A stretch of DNA of 64,000 nt, taken from positions 541,232,394 through 541,296,393 of the forward strand of contig OY728143.1 in assembly GCA_963277665.1 (NCBI GenBank). Reading direction: 5' to 3'. This DNA is from Viscum album. Its lineage: Eukaryota; Streptophyta; Magnoliopsida; Santalales; Viscaceae. The position numbers and the translations under genes were made by a program. The notes under the pieces are model-generated. The model searched no databases. It worked only from the letters and a program-made list of their open reading frames with translations, and was not told the origin of the DNA. How positions within the stretch are numbered: position 1 is the stretch's first letter; every line of letters starts with the position of its first letter. Positions 25,838-38,766 of this stretch are shown in pieces.

Positions 25838-27256
25838 TGTTGTACACTTTTGAACTGGTTTTTTATACATCCATTTTTCACAAGTAAATAGGAAAAATTG
25901 ATTCATGAATTTTTCATTATAATATGTAATCAATATTTATCTATTGTGATGTAATATTTATTTATCAGTAGTTTTGGTCATTATTGTTTATATTGAAAAA
26001 ATTATTAGTAATTTGATTGTCGATAGGATAAGAAAACATTTGTAACAACCATGTCTTGATTAATGTATAATAACTATTCTATGTGATGAAATATAATCAT
26101 TAAACATTACATAAAACCCCAAGTTATAATGAACAATGTTATACAATTAATATTATTATTTTAATCATGACCATTATAATGTATCCTTTAAACACATAGA
26201 TTATGAATTTGAATTATAGAATTTTTAGAATTATATAATAGTTATATATAAATAACAAATATTAATGAAAAATTACTAGTTTTTAATGCATTTATTTGTT
26301 TCCAAAAAACCACTTTATCAGAAAAGAAATTAATTTTTTATGTTTTCCAAAAATAAAAATAACTTTTTCAAACTGTAGATTATTTATATAAAAAATGATA
26401 TTTTTTTTGAAATTAATGTTTTAAAATTATATAAGGGCGAATTTTAGGCATTTTTCATAAATGGAAAATTTCATAATAAATAGGTGAAGATACCAATTTT
26501 TATTGATAAATACATTTTTGTTTAATGATTTTTTAAATTTATAATGGATTAAAATTTATTGAAAATAAAAATTACCTTAAATATGTTGCATTTAATAAAA
26601 TATTGATAATATGAATCAATTTCATATCTAATGATGTTACATAATCATTTTAAACATTTCTATATATATTCTTTTGAAAACCACTTTTTAATCCTATCTA
26701 TGTGATTATTAATAAATTATATTCTCTAACATTTGGGTTTATAAATTTATAACATTAATTCCTTATTTGGAATAATAATAAATTATATTAAATATAATTA
26801 TAATATAAAACTTTTTCAAATTTACATATAATGGAAAAAAAATTAACTGTTGTGATTAATGTTAATATGATATTTTATTGTTTAAATGTTCTTGTGTTAA
26901 AATTAATCAGGCACACTCATTGTAATTTAATTAAATAAGTTTTATTTACTATATAGAAATGGTGGAGACAATTTAGAAATTATGTCACATTTGTTTTTAG
27001 TTTTAATGGGAAATTAATCAGTGAAATGAAAAGTTACATGTTACCATGGTGAATACTAAAATGGTAAAATTATGTGATAAAAAAGGTGAAGGAATATCTT
27101 GTTTAAAACATGTGTTTTGAGTGTTTTGTGTGTGAATGTATAGCCTTTAGTCTCTCCAAATAGTTATTTATATTTTTTTGAGATACATGGGATAATAGTG
27201 ACTTACCATAATTAAATTGGTTTTGGGTATTTTGGAAAATTCCACTATTCCACCAT

Positions 27257-27264
27257 TATAAAAG
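27257..27264 (+). promoter_or_regulatory. TATA box of L4
   Basis: TATAAAAGGA lies 1,216 bp after the LTR start and about 350 bp before the first module, the same geometry as L3. Confidence 0.5.
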
Positions 27265-27606
27265 GATATCTCCTCCAATCACTTATTGACATTGATTATC
27301 CCAATTGGGTTGAGAATCCTAGGAAAATTAACTTCTCTAACATCCATATAAAACTTTTATATCAATTATTCATCCCATAAAATAGACTGTAGGGTCCATA
27401 ATATTTTACCCCAATTTTTTTATCCAATGTGAAGGCTATTTCTTCACATTATTCTTTTTCAACTCCTCCAATTACCACATTGATTACAGAATTAATTACA
27501 TAAAAATAATAACAAAAATATATAAAATGTATATAGATTTTATTATTGTTATTTAATAACCTATATCCATTTCCACTTCCATCAAATGGGGAATGAAATC
27601 ATCAAT

Positions 27607-28205
27607 CTTGTGTACAATAGTCTACCGCCACACAAAAAGAAGTCGTTCTTTTATACATATGCACATCTGATGGACTGATATACGGAATATATATATATAT
27701 ATTAATATATGGTAATTATTATAGGTTTCTAATTTTAAAATTATAATATAATAACTACCATATTACCTTCTTACTAGTAGGAAATCCTTAATGTAGTTCA
27801 TCTTTAGGACAGACAACCAATATAAGAACCGATGTGATGGGTTCTAAACATTTTCAATCTACTTGTATAGAAAAAAATATTGATTGACTGAATATGTATG
27901 ATATATTTATCTTTATTATACTTATATATTTATTATATCACATATAAATTCTTACATTTCATTCCGTGGGGGATATAATAACAGTGCTAGTGTGTACATC
28001 AGACTAACATCTCACGAAGCAAATTTATTTATTTTTCACTTACTATTTAAATAATTTAAAAATAAAAAATTTATTTTATGTAATTTATATATATGAAATA
28101 TTAATTAATATATAATAAATATTTATCTTTATCATCCTTTTGTTCTATCGATATAGAAAATTGAAAATCATTTTATCATACATATGACCTACCATCTCCA
28201 TGAAC
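27607..28205 (+). repeat. Four degenerate LTR modules in L4
   Basis: Cores near 27,607 (GTGTACAATAGTCTACCGCC), about 27,800 (weak), 27,988 (GTGTACATCAGACTAACATC) and 28,177 (CATATGACCTACCATCTCC) lie about 190 bp apart. This is the longest run of the module in the window. Confidence 0.5.
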
Positions 28206-29609
28206 ATTGTATTTCATTTACTATATCGATAATTTAATGAATAATATAAAAACATATATTATTATAATTATTATATTTAAAAAAATTGTATAATTATGGA
28301 TATGATAGTTCACTATGAATTGTAAATGGATCGAATATGTGAAACAATAACATTCATCAAAAGTGAACTAGTTATTTACCGAAATTAGATTTTACCAAGG
28401 AGTTGTTAATAAATGGTTATAAAATGTCATAACTATATAATATACAACATGATAAATATGATTAATTTAATTTAATATATTTATAATAAATCAATATTTA
28501 TTATAATATAGTCTTAATTTGTATAAATTATTTTGATACATAAGCTAACATATTTTCAACATAAATGTTTTTTTTCTGTAAGACGAATGAAATATTCACC
28601 ATATGATTATTTAATGGGGTGTATATAGATACCATGAATGTATTTTAATATTATAATACATAAAATTATTGTTATTTACATATACATTTAAGGATCTCAC
28701 TTTTATTGGGTTTACGGTTCAAAATTTACTAAGTGTTAATTAATTTTTTCTCAATTTTAAATCACTGGGACTTATGATATGTTATTAACCAACATTAATT
28801 TATGAGGATCACATGATATTAAATTTTCAAGATATATCATTAATATATTTCTATTAATAATTTTTTATGATTTAATTGATGTGATTATTTAACATTTGTT
28901 ATGTTTCAAATGATTCCAATGCGGTAACATTTTTTTTGTTGCAGTCTCATTGATGGTAATAATTTTCTTATGATATGTTTTATAATGATAAAATATTAGG
29001 TTGTAACTCCCATAAAACATCAATATTATCAAATAATATTTAAACATCTTAATAATATGTGTTTAATAGTCATTTTCCTCTATTGTTTTACTCATAATTT
29101 AAGAAAATATGAAAATTGAAATTATATCTCAATTCTCTCTAAATAATTTCATTCTTATATTTTCATACTTTCTAAAATTATATCCAATTTTTTTTAATGT
29201 TCTTCTTGAATTGGTTGATGTAAATTTTAGCCAAATTAGTAATTTTTAAAAAATAACATTAAATTAATAATGATTCAATTTTAAAAACAATGTCTATATG
29301 TATTTTATAAAATTGGTTAAGTGAAATTTTATTTTAATAAGTACGACATTTACATTAGTCAAGATCACTCTATGTTTAAATGAATAATTTATTTGATTAA
29401 ATAATTTTTTAAATGAAAATTATTATATTTTATTTATATTTTATTTATTTTAAAAAATAAATCTTCACATAAATGTTATTTTCACCAATATATGCTTAAA
29501 AGTAATTTCATAGCGTCATTTATATGTTTCCATTTTTATTTTAAATGAAAAATATTTTGAATTGAATTGTTGGTCTAAAAATTATTTTTCATAGTGAAAA
29601 GTATGTTTC

Positions 29610-31879
29610 TGTAACGTCCTGATGCAAGAGCCCCGCACAAAATCACCAAGGTGGTCGGTTACATTTCCTACAATGCCCCACCAACCATACAAAAAGTTTC
29701 CAACTATCAATGAGGGTATTATATGTCATTACTGGGGAGAATATACCAACATTGATCAATGAAATACAAAACTGTAAATATTCAATAATAGAGGAAAAAT
29801 ATATACCTATAAATAAGACCAGTATATCAATATAATCAATGTAAGATATATAATATCCAAATACAGAATAAAAAATTCCATAAAAACATAAGTGGCATGT
29901 GTTTAAAATAAAAACATAAAATAAAGAGTTCAATGACTCCTAAGAGGGACTCAAACCACATATGATTTTGACATCTATGATCCATGACCAAATCAACAAT
30001 ATTTCGAATAAAACTTTTCCATAATCTATAAAGCAACTGTAATGATATTTCGACAGCCAATTATGTACCCTGAGTATGGTTTGCGAATGACTCAGTAGGA
30101 CTCCACTAACGGTTTCTAAAATAAATATAGTAAATAATAGATTACTAAATTATATAAATAAATAAACAAAATTCATAAATAAATAGATTATCACATTATT
30201 TTATATTATATGTTTAAAAGGAAAATTGAATATTAATGTCATCATTTATAATACATGGATGAATTTCTAGGATACCATTCATAATTTAATAAGACAAAAT
30301 TGAATGAATATGTAACCATTCATAATATATTTCTGAATTTCAATGATACCATTCACCATTAAATTACACATAATTTTATAAACATATTAACATTCAAAAT
30401 ACTAGGTCAAATATGTATGTTACCATTAACCCTTTAATAACAAGTAATTGAATGATCTGGTTACCATTCAAAATACAAGGTTGATTGTCCACATTAACAT
30501 TCGCCATTTTATGACACATACTTGAATGACCATATTTCTATTCATAATAAATTGTGAAATTTTCATGTTACCTCTAAACATTTATTAACACCTAATAAAA
30601 AAACAACACGATTACACATATCTCAACAACCATTAATTAATGAACGAATTAATTAATTATACTTAGAATTTCATTATCACATAATTTATCTACCATTAAT
30701 TATATCAAATATTTGCTTCAATATCTAATAATTAATCTTCTATTTTTATCTCATATCATATATCTTGATATCTCATAATTATTTCATCAATTAGTAATCT
30801 GAAACCAAATATCTATATATCCTTTAATTAATCCCCCAATTAATTATCTAAAAAAATCCATAAATCTCATAACTAACACATCAATTATTTATCTAACAGG
30901 AAATCCCACTGTTCTCATTTTACCTAAAAAATTAATTGATATTTTCAATAATAATCGAATTAATAAGTTGGACACATTAACAATCCACATTTATGAACTA
31001 AAAGTTCAAAATAACACTACCAATCCCTTAAATTATATACATGTATAAAAGCATGTCTATGAGTGATTATTATTAGAACAACTATCTCATTATTTCAATG
31101 AATCATCACCCAACTTAAATCGGTAAAAACTATGTGGCCCAATGATGTAGATCTATATTCAAATCTCATAACATTAATTCAGGATTTATGAAAATCAATA
31201 TCATGAAAATATAGATATAGATATATATTTTTATTTTGATATCTAACAATACATACATATATATACGTATTGCTTATTTTTTATTAAATTATTTAATGAA
31301 AGAAGAAATAATGGGTGATGGACGAGGGAAGAACTGAGAAAGGATTCATTAATTTTGAGTAGAGAAACCCTTCAATCTGAGCTTCGATTCATAAATTATG
31401 AAGGATGGAAGGGCATGGAATTTTTCTAGAGAGATCCAAACATGTGAAAGGGGACCTAGGGTCAAATATTGGTAAAAAAATATGAGTATTGGGGTTAGAA
31501 ATATTAAAATAACATTTGGGATTAATTAATTCCAATGCATGGTTTTCTAGGATGGGGCACATAGTTTTCCCCAAACATACGCCAAGCATGAACATATTAT
31601 ATTAAGGATTTAACATTACTCCTAATAGGGAAAATGTTTTGGGAAAATATGCCCGAAAAATACAAATACACACTTTAAAATGTTTAATGGTTTACTTTTC
31701 TAGGGCTCACGGTTTCCCAAAACAAGCACCAACCCTGCACAAGTTTTTTCTTTGAAATTACTCAAAATTACACCCAATACCAGAAAAAGTTATAAATAAA
31801 ACAAAAGGTACATATATATGTACATTATAGTATATGAATACATTACTGATTCAACTATTGAAAATGATGGGATCTTATA
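29610..31879 (-). repeat. 3' LTR of element E
   Basis: Its boundaries are a TGTAACGTCCTGATG end at 29,610 and TATAAGATCCC (decayed TGTAACATCCC) at 31,879, preceded on the minus strand by AATGTGGGGAGAT, a plausible polypurine tract. It does not resemble the LTRs of A, C, F or G and lacks the CpG module. It contains a 74-bp tandem repeat. Confidence 0.55.
30235..30560. repeat. 74-bp tandem repeat, about four copies
   Basis: ACCATTC-like motifs recur at about 30,273, 30,314, 30,347, 30,388, 30,421, 30,462, 30,495 and 30,537. The spacing alternates 41 and 33 bp, giving a 74-bp unit with two related half-units, each with CATTCA-AAT and TTGAATG-like segments. Confidence 0.6.
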
Positions 31880-31939
31880 ATCTCCCCACATTATAACGAC
31901 TCATCTTTGAGATGCACCCTAATGCTTCAATTATATTTT

Positions 31940-32565
31940 GATATAAAAATATTTGTCTATTAGGCCCACATATCATCTCTCTTTCTCATGTTTCCTCCTT
32001 CACATGCCCATGTTTCCAAAGAACACATACTATCGGCTTGATCATTCTCCCCAACTCTAGTATCAATTCTACCTAACACACGTATCAGATGCTCCTCAAT
32101 GTAAGAATCTACATATAGATCAACATCATCATAATAGATCACATGATAAGGGTTAGGGTAATACTTCCCATGTTGTGATACATGGGAAAAATCATAAATA
32201 GTGTTGTATTTCTATTTAATATCCAATCTGGAGGCCACTGACCTGATTTTCTCCCTTAAATAAAATTGTACATTGTACCTATCCCCATATTTACTTACAT
32301 CTATATCCTTAGGTGAACCAACCCAATAAATACCCAAAGGAATAAATGACCACCCTCTATAGACTCTAGGGGTATTTTTCATATTCAATAATTTTCGATT
32401 TATATACTATGAACGTATAAGATTCTTAATTTGATGAACCCGCTCTAACATCCCCTATGTTAGATGCTTCCCCTACAACATTGAATCACCTGTATCAATC
32501 CAACATATTGGTGATCTCTATGAACAACTATAAATTTCCTCCTATGGTGCCATATGTATAGTTTC
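31940..32565 (-). pseudogene. Integrase C-terminal half (element E)
   Basis: A minus-strand frame at 31,960-32,142 contains EEHLIRVLGR and, after an insertion-like stretch, LETWACEGGNMRKRDDMW. This follows the EEQPI-ILDR...EATWE-E--MR--YP tail of chromovirus integrase. Farther upstream, near 32,555, is a decayed MAPYE motif with a stop. The zinc finger and catalytic core are missing between here and RNase H. Confidence 0.5.
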
Positions 32566-32711
32566 CCGATAAATTTTTATAGGAATACCCACCTAAATCC
32601 ATTGTAATATTTGAAGACCCATGAATTAAAGAACATCCAGTATTATTATATAGTCAAGTACTTGTATAGTATGATTTTACTGCATATATTATTGTTAGTG
32701 GAAAACCACAC

Positions 32712-33047
32712 TCAATAATACATGGGTACAGAGTTCCTTCTGTAGTCCCTACTAGAATAACGACGTATGGTATAATTCATGATCTGAAAAAAATATTCTA
32801 TGGAATGATATTCAGGGGTACTATCACCAGAATATATAAATCTCCCTACTACTCTAATGAAAAAGTCACTGGTACAGTTTGTGGTATATCGTTCATGTGG
32901 CCACATGTTGCGAGAAATATATTTCACAACTTGATCTCCTGACGTAAACAAGGATCCAAGTCCATTCTTAGAAGAATCAAAATACACCACATGCTCATCT
33001 ACCAGATCATGTAGGATCATGATTAGTGAAAATGTCAAATGCTTCAT
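32712..33047 (-). pseudogene. RNase H remnant (element E)
   Basis: The 111-residue frame contains DEHVVYFDSSKNGLGSLF and YISRNMWPHERYTTN, matching the [15 protein letters not shown] and YASRQLK-HE-NYPTH blocks of gypsy RNase H. Later catalytic blocks are degraded. It lies in a different frame from the RT piece upstream. Confidence 0.65.
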
Positions 33048-33389
33048 TAGCTCTTGGGAATCCTTCTCACATGATTGTCAAAAATAAAATTTTATACCCT
33101 TTTTTCCATGGCATAAATATGCTCTTAAAAATGGTTTTTTGGATGAATATCAAATAATATCAACTTATAACAAAAAATCTATAGATACTGATGAAGTTCT
33201 TGGGTTAAACCTAGGAAACCACTACGTGAACATTCTCTGGGTCCATTGTCAAACCTTCCTCCAATATTATATGTCCCAAAAAGTGTAATTTATCGATCCA
33301 AAACTGTAACATAGATAACTTCTTATATAGATGACTCTCTTAGTGTACTCAAGGTGATGTAAATATATTGTAAATGATCATCATTAGTC

Positions 33390-34060
33390 TTGGAGTACAC
33401 AAATATTCCATTACTGAATAATATAAAAAATTAATCTAGGTACTGGTGGAATGTCATGTTCATCAAGGACATAAACATTGTTTGTGCATTTTTAAAACAA
33501 TACATCATTATGAAGAAATCAGACATTACATATGTACTTCTAAATGCAGTCCTCAGTATATCATAATTTTGATCTCTTATATGATGATTCCCTGACCTTA
33601 TGTTGATCTTTGAGAGAACAGAAGTTCCTATCAAGTGATCAAATAGATAATCAATACAAAAACTAATATACTGGTATATCAAAGTTTTTGATATAAACAT
33701 CAGGTAATCGACCCTCAAAAATAGATTCCCGTTAGTGTTTTATAAAATAGTACTAGAGAACCTCAAGGAAATGTACATGGATATATAAATGCTCTACCCT
33801 GCAAATCCAACATCTATGTATTGAGTTCCTAAATCTATATTCATAACATTCTATATGGTGGAATAGAAATGTGTTCGACCCTCCAACATGGTCTCAATTG
33901 GGAATTACACATCTCTCTCAAGTGGAATCCCTAAAAACTCTTTAGGAAAGAAAACGTGAATCTATTATACCACTGGTGGAAGGATATCTTGATGGAATCA
34001 TCTGTAATCCTACAATAAAATAAAAACATTGTGTATTATAACTCTAAAATGATGAGTAAT
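33390..34060 (-). pseudogene. Reverse transcriptase remnant (element E)
   Basis: The frame at 33,431-33,718 contains CIDYLFDHLIGTSVLSKINI, then RSGNHHIR, LRTAFRSTYV and a decayed version of the MPFGL-NAP block, ending MNMTFHQYLD. These are fingers-to-palm blocks of gypsy RT. The FIDD active site would lie just below 33,430 but is not readable as an intact motif. Confidence 0.68.
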
Positions 34061-34329
34061 TGTCCCTACATGGAATTCCTAGATATCCCATAGTCCATGG
34101 TGAATGTAATTTTCAACCATAGGATATGTAAACATAACTCTCCTCGAGTAAAAATCAATGTGGTCTTGGTATGATAATAGAAGGCTGACACAAATAATTT
34201 GGTCAATGCGTGAAATATCAGGAATATTGATATCCCATATAAATTATTTCTCCTCAATCTCTTGAGAAAATACTCTGATTGAAAAGATGTCTCAAGACTG
34301 TACTTACAATTGTATATATATTGTAATTT

Positions 34330-35519
34330 TACTGCTCAAAGTCTCTATTTCCAGACTCAAACCATTAACATGTTTTGCAGATATAAAGTAATAAGAGGAA
34401 CTTGAATCAAATAAGGAACTAGATAATGTACAATCTAATTGATTTTTACCTTTCACTATCAATGGATAAACGTTAATATCCAAACATTTAGGATTCCCTG
34501 AATGTAGTTGTCCTACCCATATTTATTATGATGCTATCTGGATCCCACGAGATTCACCACAATACTGATATAGGTTCTCCTTCCAATAAGAACCATGCCC
34601 ACTACCCCTGCCACCTCGGCAAGTAGAACTCGAGATATTAGACTGATATGGTGAAATATGTCCCCTTCTCGCACCCTGGTTCTGTCTAGCACCTACATAA
34701 TTTTCTGTCTACCTTGGATTTATACAAAACCACAATATATGTCCCAATTTTCCATATAATAATAATTCCATGTGATGTTGTGATCAATTAATATGATAAT
34801 GTCTTTAAAAACCACACTAGTGGAAGGTCACCCTGGTAATAACCCATACAACTGATAACTCTATATGACAACTATGTATCCCACTACTCTCACTAAAATT
34901 ATCATTGCGATGGTTCTTACTATTGGAATTTTTACCAACTAGTCATCCAACTTATACCAACTATCATTCTCAAGATGTATCCCTCAGGTTCCCCTCTTCT
35001 ATAAGAATATTATCTACCACATTAGGAAACATATTTATTCAAAATTGGTTGACATCGATATAATCTCAAACATAAATCTGTCCAAATGGAATCTCGTCTT
35101 AGAGATCTCATCTTAGGAGAACATTGGGGAAAAATGTTTCAAATATTTTAATCATTCAACATGATATAAAATATAAATTCTCTTATGAGTTAACCATATG
35201 AACACTACTAACCTATGGTGCCTTACCATCAGTAGATTGAAATTCTTGAGGAACATCTAAATAATGACTTACCAAAGCATTACATCTCCATGTCTAGTCT
35301 GTTCATGAATTTTCCACCATCACATCATTGATACTCATAGAATATAAGTGGAAAACATGAATGTGTTATTATAATGGGTATTTAAATGTTATATTATTAT
35401 CTATATAGACTCAGAATAGAACTCATATTCCCCATGTCCAATATCTCAAGTAAAGTCTGGTAGGTTCTAATTTTGAAAGTCCCACGTCAGGTCAGAAATT
35501 ATATTCAAAACATGCACAG
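34330..35519 (-). pseudogene. Protease and gag traces (element E)
   Basis: Near 34,400 a minus-strand frame reads LFDSSSSYYFIS, a decayed version of the LFDSG-SHSFIS protease active-site block, with the Gly of DSG lost. A Gly/Arg/Ser-rich stretch near 34,600-34,690 suits the region between gag and protease. Farther up to 35,519 I recognise no motif; gag is inferred from order only. Confidence 0.45.
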
Positions 35520-35805
35520 TGTAACACCCCGACACCAGTTACCTTGATTTGGTGAATTATTTTATTACATTGGAATGATGACAATGAATCATTTCGTGAA
35601 GGACCGATCAATTTTCCAGTCTTGGAAAATATATTACATAAATGAACATTACATTACATTATAAAAAACCACAACAACATTCACTCCATTGACCACATTC
35701 ATATACCTTAGACTATCCCTGTAGGTAATTCATTATATTCTTTTTCACATCCTAAGATATATATAGCATAGAAAGGGGGGAGATTTGATGCTCAGTAAGG
35801 ATAAA
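35520..35805 (-). repeat. LTR F, left part (3' end of the LTR)
   Basis: On the minus strand this ends ...CGGGGTGTTACA at 35,520. It holds the GCTCAGTAAGG signal about 280 bp from the end, the same distance as in element G. It is interrupted at 35,806 by element C and continues at 46,304. Confidence 0.6.
35801..35805. repeat. Target-site duplication of element C, left (imperfect)
   Basis: ATAAA here against ATAAC at 46,304-46,308, with one mismatch. The split host LTR reads through plausibly when C is removed. Confidence 0.55.
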
Positions 35806-36695
35806 TATAGGGCCACGGCCTTAAAACTTACTTAATATTGAATTAAAAGAATAATTCACATTGAGGATATTTTCACAGTTAAGAGTTTTAGAGAATTAGG
35901 ACATAACTATTACATCTCAAAAGATTACAAAGTATAAACTTCTACAAAGTTTCCATAAAATGAAAACCCTTAAAAGGAAACAAGTCTAGTTCCATGTTTT
36001 AGATAGCATGTCTTTCCCTTGATCCCATCCTTGACCCTATTCCACATTATATAATGTGAAAAAAATTTCAAAAAAAATTGGGGTGAGCATTAAAAGCTCA
36101 GTAAGGGATACACAATGAATGAAAACTGTTAGTTTTTCAGAACAACAAGTATACCATGTATACTTTATCAATGTAATACTTTTCACCTTTATGAAGTTGT
36201 AAAAACTATTCTATGAATAGAAGATCATTAATTACCCTTTTGAAACCAAAATATTACCATAACACCCATATAAAGATCATATAACATATAAAGATAACTT
36301 CAGACATAAACATACGAAAATGGAATAACCATACGGTCGACTTCCACACATATCACATAATGGAATAGCCATACGACCAACTTCCATACCCAATGAATTG
36401 GTGGTTAAAACGTAACCACCCATCCTGGTATTTACGGCACCAGCCGTCATATGGTTTATCATGTAACCACCCGTCAAATGTCCAAGTACCCTTATAAAAT
36501 CATAAGGCATAAAAAAAATATAATGGAAATAAAACATTTGCACACTTTGATCACAATATATCACTCAAATATATTGACATACAAAATCCATTATGAAAAA
36601 CCATTTACAATACAAAAGTACATAACATAGTATATGATATTTATTTCATTTTAAAAGCATTACAACTTGTTGAGGATGTCAAAGACCAAATAATA

Positions 36696-36735
36696 CTCGC
36701 GACTGCGGAAAAGGTATTTGTCACCGCGTACGTTA
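36696..36735 (-). repeat. CpG-rich module, element C version
   Basis: CTCGCGACTGCGGAAAAGG and CACCGCGTACG occur about 365 bp downstream of the TATA box. Position and CpG content match the modules of A and G, but the sequence is only partly similar. The 5' LTR has the counterpart at 44,270-44,312. Confidence 0.5.
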
Positions 36736-37100
36736 AAAGAAACATTCCTTTTTGTCATTTTGTAAAACGTGTCATATAAAAAGATTCCTTTTGTATAAAA
36801 GAAAAATTAAAAGGGGTTGATACACCGTATAAAATAATGTTGTGTATAAAATTAAATATGCCTCAATGAAAGGATATTGAGACAATGTCTCTTACCTCGG
36901 GTCCGACTTGACTCGATCGTTCTTTAACGTCCTTTAAATTGGGTAACTCTCTTAGATTTGAGCTCAAAGGCTTCCTTGGGAAGACTTCGGCCCAAAGTGA
37001 GGCTTCTAGGAGTAAGAGAGGGATGTGGAGAGACCAAAGGAGCATGGGTTGGCAAAGCCAAAGGCGTTGGAAGTGTGGGAAATGTGGTAGAGGTGGGGGC

Positions 37101-37108
37101 CTTTTATA
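37101..37108 (-). promoter_or_regulatory. LTR TATA box (element C, 3' LTR)
   Basis: TATAAAAG on the minus strand, with AGTGCCCCTCCTCTCCTC upstream and GCCCCCACC downstream. The context is the same as in A and G. Confidence 0.65.
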
Positions 37109-38731
37109 AGAGGAGAGGAGGGGCACTCTTGGAAAGTTTTAAGAGTTTAATTAATTATAAAATTATTTTAGGATTTTAAAGGTCCCACATTGATATAATT
37201 CGAGGGTACGGTGATAAGGGTTCTAAATATACTCATCAAATAGGTATTTGAAAAGTGTACGTGTTAGATTTTACATTATCTTTTTATATTATTTAAATCG
37301 TTAAATAATGAGGTATTCACTACATCATCATGGTGTCATAAATAATTTAATTTATTTAATGTCTAAAAATTAAAAAAAATAATGATGTAGGAAATCATTT
37401 TATATTTCTAATGATTATTTATAGTAAAAAACGTGGCTTGTATAACCCCGTTTAATAATTGTTTTAGTAAAACATCTCATGTTTGTGACTTTTTAATTTC
37501 AACTTTAAATAAAAGTTATTAATGTCATTATATTACCCAAGTTTCTCCATGGGGTCCCCAAAATCGACCCATGGGTTGTCTTGGTCGGACATGACACATC
37601 CAATAAGGGTAGGACATGTGTCTAGGTCATTTCATATTATTAAAACATTATTTTTACCTTAAATTACACTAATTACCTCTAATCGCGATTAAAAACTTAA
37701 AAGTAAATATTCACCAAAATATTATTTAAATCACATTGAACCACATTATACATCTTAATGAAAACCATGTATGTCGGATTTTTGAAATTCAAATCACAGA
37801 AGTGGTAATGTTTCATTTAAATGAAAAATCAGTTTTTAAGTACCACTTAGTGGTTTCAATATTCATCCCAATTGACGTTTTTCAAAAAAATACCAAAACA
37901 TCACCCTAAGCTATATTTGATATTCCGAATTCAAAAATGATTTCTATTTTACAAAAGTCAAAACATAAAATTGGCATTAATTAATTTAATAATTAATTCC
38001 CACTGTCAAAACAAATAGCGTGTTTTTATGAAAAAAAATTATCAAAAGATTGACACTAGTTTCAGTCCGATTTCAAAGTGAAATTAATTCCAACGACCAC
38101 AATTGGACTATATGGTTAAAATATATTTTAATTGCACTTTAAAACCAATTCAAAAGATAATCTAATCATACAAATAAGCTATATTAAAAAGGCGTTTTGA
38201 ATTAAAATACAACATTTTTCACTATTCCTTAAAAAAATGCACTTTATCAGAAAATACCAAAAATTTATACAAAGTAAATTTTGATGTCCCGATTGTAAAG
38301 AAGAATTTTATTTGGTCCGATATAATGTATAAGGGTGACCAAAAATACATTTATTGATGGTTCTCCATCAAAAGGTGATAAGTCGACCTTTTGTGAATGT
38401 TAGAGTATATATGCCTAAAATTGAATTCTTTTCATATTTTATGCCTTTATCTTTTATTGGATAAATGTAGAAACATTTTAAAAAAACATATATAATCATA
38501 TTTTTGTTATTTATATTCATTCATGCCAATACAACGGCTACGTGTTAACTACCATTTAAAATAATATTAATTTATTACTAGTGTGCAACGTAAGATTTCA
38601 AAGAAACTCTTTGTTACGTATCAGGTACGCATTCGAACATAGAAACCCCTTTAAAGTAAAAATAATATTTTAATTCGTAAATATTAATAAATATGAAAAT
38701 GTTTTATTATTTATTTACATAGGATGTTACA

Positions 38732-38746
38732 CCCTTCCCCCCTTTT
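38732..38746 (-). other. Polypurine tract of element C
   Basis: The minus strand reads AAAGGGGGGAAGGG immediately before TGTAACATCC. Confidence 0.75.
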
Positions 38747-38766
38747 AGGAATTGCATCCTCGGAAT

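Larger units (their letters stand above)
26041..29609 (+). repeat. Old LTR-like block L4
   Basis: It starts TGTAACAACCATGT after a purine-rich stretch (GATAGGATAAGAAAA) that could be a decayed polypurine tract. It has TATAAAAG at 27,257 and four modules at about 190 bp spacing, and it parallels L3 as far as about 29,070. Its end is not defined; element E begins at 29,610, either within or just beyond it. Confidence 0.55.
29610..35519 (-). mobile_element. Element E: decayed gypsy retrotransposon
   Basis: In minus-strand order it holds gag and protease traces, RT, RNase H, the C-terminal half of integrase, a purine-rich tract and one 2.27 kb LTR ending TTACA at 29,610. Domains are in gypsy order but in different frames, with many stops and a deletion that removes the integrase core. 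Its 5' LTR and PBS are not present: the sequence is cut at 35,519, where another LTR (F) begins. It is the most decayed of the elements with recognisable pol, apart from the zone at 1-29.6 kb. Confidence 0.7.
35806..38731 (-). repeat. 3' LTR of element C
   Basis: The LTR is 2,926 bp and runs on the minus strand from TGTAACATCC (38,731) to ...CCCTATA (35,806). It aligns throughout with 43,384-46,303. It includes a run of related ATACGG-CGACTTCCA repeats near 36,320-36,500. The frame at 36,277-36,564 is this repeat read as protein and I do not call it a gene. Confidence 0.85.

Noticed and set aside
36277..36564. A small protein gene, with a matching frame at 43,909-44,142
   Set aside because: Both frames lie in the two LTRs of element C and are alike because the LTRs are copies. 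The text is a translation of short DNA repeats, with no family match or codon signal.
36958..37179. Open frames on both strands of the element C promoter region
   Set aside because: They overlap the LTR promoter and recur only partly in the other LTR (44,439-44,636). The longer frames come from the local rise in G/C.
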